Below are positions 5,465 to 10,397 of a stretch of DNA of 10,397 nt, one piece after another (position 1 is the stretch's first letter; every line of letters begins with the position of its first letter). A program made the position numbers and the translations under genes. The notes below the pieces were generated by a model that saw only the letters and a program-made list of their open reading frames with translations, searched no databases and was not told where the DNA came from. This DNA comes from Pseudomonadota bacterium (lineage in GTDB: Bacteria > Pseudomonadota > Alphaproteobacteria > Rhizobiales > Devosiaceae). The stretch lies in assembly GCA_023430705.1 (NCBI GenBank), contig JAEYZJ010000246.1, forward strand, positions 1 through 10,397, written 5' to 3'.

Positions 5465-6622
5465 ATGGACATGCGGCTGTTGTGGCTGGCGCTGGGGGCA
5501 TTCGCCGGTAGCGTCGAGAGCTCCCTTATCGTCGTGGTCATGCCCGAAGTGGCGGCTGAAGCCGGGGTCTCGATCGCCGAGGCGGGCTGGCTGATCTTCG
5601 TCTATTCGCTGGCCTACGGCATCGGCACGCCGATCCTTGCCACGGTGTTCGGGCACGTCGACAGGCGCACGATCGTCGCCGGCGCGGAGCTGCTGTTCGG
5701 GACGATGGCGCTGCTGTTCGGGCTGCTGCCGGGATACCTGATGCTGCTGGCGGCGCGGACGTTCCTTGCGACCGGGGCGGGGATGTTCACCTCGACGGCG
5801 CAGGCCACGGCGGTGAAGCTGGCGGCGCCGGGCAAGCGCGGCAGCGCCATTTCCACCGTGGTGATGGGCGGCTCGATCGCCGTTGCGCTCGGGGCGCCGC
5901 TCGCCGCGCTGGTCGCCAATACGTTCGGCTGGCGCGTCGCCTATGTCGGGCTCGGCGCCTTCGCGATCGTGGTGGCGGCGACGATGTGGCTGCGGCTGCC
6001 GGGCGACATCCACGGCGACACGCGGACGCTGCGCGAGCGGCTCAGCGTGCTCAAGGTGCGCGGCGTGCCGCTGGCGCTGCTCTCGGCCGGGTTGATGGTG
6101 ATGGGGACGTTCGTCTTCTTCAACTTCCTCGCGCCGGTGACCACCGAGTTCATCGGCATGGACCGCTCGCTGCTGCCGGTGGTGATGCTGGCGTTCGGCG
6201 TGGGGGCGGTGCTGGGCAACCATTTCGGCGGGAAACTGGCGGACCGCCACGGCGGCAAGCAGACGGTGCTCGTGATGCAGGGCATCGGCATCGTGCTGCT
6301 GGCCGGCCTGCCGCTGCTGGCGCTGCTGCCCGACTGGCTGTCGCACCCGGCCTTCCTCGCGTTCATGGTGGCCTATGGCGCGATGGCGTGGGGCAGCATG
6401 CCGCCGCAGTTGCACCGGCTGGCGGCGCTGTCGGCGAAGTCGGTCCAGCTCTCGGCGGCGCTGAACCTGACGGCGATGAACATCGGCGGGGCGTTCTCGG
6501 CGGTGGTCGGCGGGCTCGTGCTCGAACGGCTCGGGCTGGCATGGCTCGGACCGGTGGGAGCGCTGTGCCTCGTGCTGGCGCTGGTCGTGTCCTGGATGGC
6601 GCCGGCGGGCACGGAGACCTAG
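5465..6622 (+). CDS. MFS transporter, DHA1-type efflux permease (copy 2)
   Basis: A 385-residue inner-membrane permease with about twelve membrane segments, colinear with the preceding MFS gene. Shared landmarks are MDMR-LWLALG at the start, the VDRR loop after TM2, VALGAP in TM5, FLAPVTTEFIGMD after TM7 and GGKLADRHGGKQTVL in the second-half loop. It is therefore a diverged tandem duplicate, not a recent copy. The 77-bp gap from copy 1 is long for a tight operon. It contains TTGACC (5407-5412) with only weak -10 options (CCTATG, 18 nt on) and a 5-bp hairpin with arms CTCCC/GGGAG (5424-5440 region). It may be co-transcribed or have its own weak promoter. The purine-rich stretch ending near 5451 is a distant ribosome-binding site. 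The stop overlaps that of the convergent ABC permease. Confidence 0.88.
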   Translation: MDMRLLWLALGAFAGSVESSLIVVVMPEVAAEAGVSIAEAGWLIFVYSLAYGIGTPILATVFGHVDRRTIVAGAELLFGTMALLFGLLPGYLMLLAARTFLATGAGMFTSTAQATAVKLAAPGKRGSAISTVVMGGSIAVALGAPLAALVANTFGWRVAYVGLGAFAIVVAATMWLRLPGDIHGDTRTLRERLSVLKVRGVPLALLSAGLMVMGTFVFFNFLAPVTTEFIGMDRSLLPVVMLAFGVGAVLGNHFGGKLADRHGGKQTVLVMQGIGIVLLAGLPLLALLPDWLSHPAFLAFMVAYGAMAWGSMPPQLHRLAALSAKSVQLSAALNLTAMNIGGAFSAVVGGLVLERLGLAWLGPVGALCLVLALVVSWMAPAGTET

Positions 6623-8156
6623 ACCCGCTTGCCCCTTGGGCTGAGGGCGAAGGCCACGGCGAGGACGACGACGGCGAGCGTGGCGGGCAGGAGCGCGATC
6701 CACTGGTTGCCGGCGACGAGCACGGCGGCGCCGGCCCACATGATCGAGCTCAGCGCTTCCGAGATGGTGGCGACGCGGGATGCCACCTGGCGGCGGCGGA
6801 ACATGGCGCGGCGCATCGGCACGCGGAACCAGAGCTGGATGGCGGTGGCGGAACCGGCCGAGACGGCGACGAAGGCCGCGGTGATCGAGGCGAGCTCGAG
6901 CGAGGCGACGGCGAGGCAAAGCAGCACCGGCGCGAAGATGACGGCGACCGAGACGGTGACCGCCTCGATCTTGGCGAGGAGCACGGCGCGGGGCGAGATC
7001 GGGGCCGTGACGACGAGGTCGTGCGCGTCCTCGCCCGAGATGGCGAGCCAGCTGAGGCCGCCGGCGAGCTGCCCGGCCGCCATGACGATCACCGGGATCA
7101 CGACGACATAGGTGCCGGCGCTCTGGCCGTAGGAGACCCAGAGGAACAGCGCAGGCGGAAAGAGGTAGAGGATCTGCATCAGCGTCTGGCTGAGCAGCCA
7201 CGGATCGCGGCGCAGCAGCTTCCACTCCTTGACGCGCAGGGCGTGGCGCTGGCTGGTGCGGCGGAACGGACGGGTCGAGGCGGTCTGCTGGACGCGGGTG
7301 GCGGAGATGCCGGCGGCGGCGATGGCGTGGCCGGCAAAGCCGGCCGAGGTCATGCGGATGACGAGCGCCAGCGTGCCGAAACCGAGGACGAGGACCACCA
7401 GCACACCCGCGAGGTCGCCCATGGCGGCGCGGGCCGGCAGCCAGAGGAGGCTCGCCGCATCGGGTGCGGCGCCGACGAACTCGGGCGACTGCAGCAGGGC
7501 GTAGCGGTTCATGTTGCCCAGGCTGAGTATGGCCGCGGCCTGGATGCCGATGACGAAGCCGGCGCCGACGATGCCGGCGATGATCTGCGATGCAAGCCGC
7601 GTGCGGGCCGGGCCGATGGTGCGGAAAAGGCCGATGGTGACCAGCACGGCGAGCGCGGCGGCGAGGGCGCCGAGCCCGGCGAGGACGCCATAGGCGGCGA
7701 GCCACTGCAGGCCGTCGCGGGCGGCGAGGGTGTTGACGATCGGGCTCGCGAGGAGGCACGCGAGCAGCACGGTGGCCAAGGCGGTGGCGCCGGTGCGGAT
7801 GGCAAAGACGCTGGCCGAGGAGGCGGGCGAGCTGAGGATCAGGTCGAGATCGGAGCGGCTGTAATAGGCGCGGGTGACCGATTCCAGCGCCTGGCTGAGC
7901 ATCACCGTCCAGAACAGGAAGCCGGTGGCGGTGACGACGACGAGGGTGGACTTGCCGGGGGAAACGCCGCCGGCGATCCATTGCGCCATCAGCGCGTCGG
8001 CCAGCAGGTGCAGGCCGAGGTAGAAGAGGGCGAGGACGCCGAACAGGACGAGGCCCCGCACCTTCCTGCCGGCGGTCATCATGGCGAGCCAGTCGCGCCA
8101 GGCGAGGCGGAACTCGTGGGCGGCGAACCAGGGCAGGGAGGCCGGGGCGAGGCGCA

Positions 8157-8157
<1 letters not shown>
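6619..8157 (-). CDS. ABC-2-type exporter permease subunit
   Basis: A 512-residue polytopic inner-membrane protein with about twelve hydrophobic stretches. It is longer than a one-domain ABC-2 permease and looks like two fused six-helix halves. Each half has a cytoplasmic element of the same type, a D-L/hydrophobic-S/A-P-x-S stretch: SRSDLDLILSSPASSASVF (100-118) and GEDAHDLVVTAPISPRAVLLAK (375-396). Basic stretches at 449-456 and the RRDPW segment (316-320) are likely cytoplasmic. The start ATG at 8157 overlaps the TGA of the ATPase gene by one base (TGATG), so the pair is translationally coupled. The substrate cannot be read from the sequence; this arrangement resembles EcsAB-like and multidrug or antimicrobial-peptide exporters. 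Confidence 0.85.
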
Positions 8158-8924
<767 letters not shown>

Positions 8925-9000
8925 CGCGGCCCCACCGATTTCGGGCGGAGCCTAGCGGCGAGCGATTGAAGGGGGCTGAACGCGGCCGGTAAACAAACCC

Positions 9001-9807
9001 CTATTGCAGCCCGACAGGATCGACGATGCCACCGGGGCAACCGCCGTCGGTCGGGCGGGCGGCGCGCATGAGGTCGGAGAGGCGGGAGGCTTCGGTGACG
9101 GTGCCCCAGAGGCCGATGGTCAGCTCCGAGATGATGCGGCGCCCGCCGTCGTCGGCGCAGGCGAGCCGGACGCGCTCGCCGATGCCGCTGCCGTAGATCT
9201 CGTCGAAGGCGGCGCGGATCTCGGCCTCGCTCAGGTGCCTGCCGACGCTGCCGGCGAACAGGTCGCGGACGCGGGAGGCGTTGAGCTGGGCGAGGAGGCT
9301 GGTGGCGGCGGTGTAGTAGCCGGCCACGTCGGAACCGAAGCAGGTGCCGTGCTTGATCCATTCGTGCCGCTCGAGCTGCGAGCGCGTGCCGGGCATGACC
9401 TCGTCGAGGGTCTGGCGCAGGGCGGCGGGGAGTTCGACCGGGGGCAGCTGCTGCCAGCGGCCGTCGCGATCGAGCTGCTCGATGGAGGAGGAGACGCCGC
9501 AATACTGGTCGCGCGGCCAGAGGCCATGCAGCGAGAAATGGCTGGCATCGAAGCGGGACCTCGTCATGGTCGTGCATTCGGGCCTGTTGCGGGCGCCCTC
9601 GCAGAAGGCCGGCTGCCAGCTCACGGCGAGGATGAGGAACTGGTCGGAAGCAGCTGATCCGGTGCGCGAAGCGGAGTTGCGGGCAGGCGCCTCGGCGGCA
9701 GGCGGTGAGCCCGGTTGCGGCGGTGTCGGGGCGGGCTGCAGCCACAGGTAGACGGCGGCGCCGACGAGCAGGGCGGAGACGAGCAGCAGGGAGAATCGCG
9801 CGTTCAT
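9001..9807 (-). CDS. Exported ribonuclease T2 family protein
   Basis: RNase T2 enzymes cleave single-stranded RNA with little base preference, leaving 2',3'-cyclic phosphates. This 268-residue protein has both catalytic signatures: CAS I, HFSLHGLWP (90-98, H94), and CAS II, HEWIKHGTC (148-156, E149 and H153). Residues 5-23 are hydrophobic and followed by a Pro/Ala-rich linker to about residue 54, so it is a signal peptide or a membrane anchor with the enzyme outside the cytoplasm. Six cysteines (69, 78, 103, 156, 217, 257) can form three disulfides, which fits an oxidising compartment. It follows cpdB on the same strand with a 60-bp gap. No strong ribosome-binding site is visible at the ATG at 9807, but the signal sequence begins there. 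Confidence 0.93.
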   Translation of the reverse strand: MNARFSLLLVSALLVGAAVYLWLQPAPTPPQPGSPPAAEAPARNSASRTGSAASDQFLILAVSWQPAFCEGARNRPECTTMTRSRFDASHFSLHGLWPRDQYCGVSSSIEQLDRDGRWQQLPPVELPAALRQTLDEVMPGTRSQLERHEWIKHGTCFGSDVAGYYTAATSLLAQLNASRVRDLFAGSVGRHLSEAEIRAAFDEIYGSGIGERVRLACADDGGRRIISELTIGLWGTVTEASRLSDLMRAARPTDGGCPGGIVDPVGLQ

Positions 9808-9837
9808 GCGCCGATGCTAGCAGGACGCGACGGAAGC

Positions 9838-9860
9838 GGCGGCGGGTGATGCCCGCCGCC
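9838..9860 (-). terminator. GC hairpin after cpdB (partial or weak terminator)
   Basis: GGCGGCGGG (9838-9846) and CCCGCCGCC (9852-9860) form a perfect 9-bp stem around the loop TGATG. On the minus strand it begins 7 nt after the cpdB stop and precedes the RNase T2 gene. No U-tract follows, so it may be a leaky terminator, an RNA-stabilising 3' stem or a processing site between the two genes. Confidence 0.5.
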
Positions 9861-9867
9861 CGCCCGT

Positions 9868-10397
9868 TCAGAGGGCGATGCGGTACTCGCCGAAGCCATC
9901 CTCGTTGGTATGGCCGGTGGCTTCGATCCTGACCGCGGTGACATCGCCGAGATGCTCGGCGGCCCTGGGCCCGGTCTCGAAGATCACCGTCGCTCCGATG
10001 GGTGCGAGCGACCAGTTGCTGTCGGCCTTGGGCTGGATGGTCTTCTGCTCGAGGATGTAGCGCACGATGAGGTCGCGGTTGGTGTCGGGACCCTTGAAGA
10101 CGATCCTGTCCGGGCCGATCCCGGGGAAGCCGCCGCCGCCGCCGGCGCGGTAGTTGTTGGTGGCGACCACGAACTTCTGCGCCGGGTCGATGGGCTTGCC
10201 GTCGTACATGAGGTCGACGATGCGGCTGCCGGCGTTGCCGAGGTCCTCGCCCTTGGGGCCGTACTTTGCCGGCTGGCTGATGTCGATCCGGTAGGTGACG
10301 CCGTCGATGACGTCGAAGTTGTAGGACGGGAAGTCGTTGTTGATGAGCGGGGCGTCGGTCGCGCCGGGCTCGACCTGGTTGAAGATGCCGGCGGAGC
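9868..10397 (-). CDS. cpdB: 2',3'-cyclic-nucleotide 2'-phosphodiesterase/3'-nucleotidase, C-terminal part
   Basis: Periplasmic enzyme that hydrolyses 2',3'-cyclic nucleotides to 3'-nucleotides and then to nucleoside and phosphate. The window contains the last 175 residues; the metallophosphoesterase domain lies beyond the right edge. The visible part is the 5'-nucleotidase C-terminal substrate-binding domain. FNQVEPG and PLINNDFPSYNFDVIDGVTY, then VVATNNYRAGGGGGFPG, NWSLAPIG and FETGP, match E. coli CpdB in order, including the aromatic FPSYNF and the Asn-Asn-Tyr-Arg motif. The Gly run is longer than I recall in E. coli. Termination is TGA at 9868-9870. It lies 60 bp upstream of an exported RNase T2, whose products are its substrates. 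Confidence 0.92.
   Translation of the reverse strand, partial: SAGIFNQVEPGATDAPLINNDFPSYNFDVIDGVTYRIDISQPAKYGPKGEDLGNAGSRIVDLMYDGKPIDPAQKFVVATNNYRAGGGGGFPGIGPDRIVFKGPDTNRDLIVRYILEQKTIQPKADSNWSLAPIGATVIFETGPRAAEHLGDVTAVRIEATGHTNEDGFGEYRIAL

Overview
The window is GC-rich chromosomal DNA, with G or C at most third codon positions. It has short intergenic gaps and several overlapping start/stop junctions. A ClpS N-terminus at the left edge, an alphaproteobacterial-looking small DUF6665-type protein and the general gene style suggest an alphaproteobacterium, probably Hyphomicrobiales (Devosia-like or related). The phylum-level guess is fairly safe; the order and genus are inference. There is no sign of IS elements, phage, tRNA, rRNA or CRISPR.

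Layout, left to right. Positions 1-128 (minus) hold the start of clpS, cut by the window edge. Positions 172-1068 (minus) hold a YddG-like DMT exporter. Positions 1154-1483 (plus) hold a small conserved protein. Positions 1620-2912 (plus) hold the most unusual gene: an acetoacetate-decarboxylase-fold domain, a PAS-like domain and a LuxR-type helix-turn-helix in one polypeptide. It has a candidate promoter whose -35 lies in a palindrome. Positions 3020-3292 (plus) hold a small hypothetical protein.

Positions 3294-6622 form a divergent regulatory locus. An ArsR-family repressor and a GNAT acetyltransferase, overlapping by 4 bp, are read leftwards. Two tandem paralogous MFS (DHA1-type) efflux permeases are read rightwards. 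The 94-bp intergenic region contains two near-identical 18-bp palindromes, one just upstream of each divergent start, which are almost certainly the ArsR operators. The likely logic is that ArsR represses itself, the acetyltransferase and at least the first exporter, with derepression by an unknown ligand.

Positions 6619-8924 (minus) hold a two-gene ABC exporter (ATPase then permease, with stop/start overlap). Its last stop codon overlaps the stop of the second MFS gene in a CTAG. Positions 9001-10397 (minus) hold the C-terminal part of CpdB (2',3'-cyclic-nucleotide phosphodiesterase/3'-nucleotidase) followed by an exported RNase T2. Together they form a plausible extracytoplasmic RNA-scavenging pair: RNase T2 releases 2',3'-cyclic nucleotides and CpdB converts them to nucleosides and phosphate.
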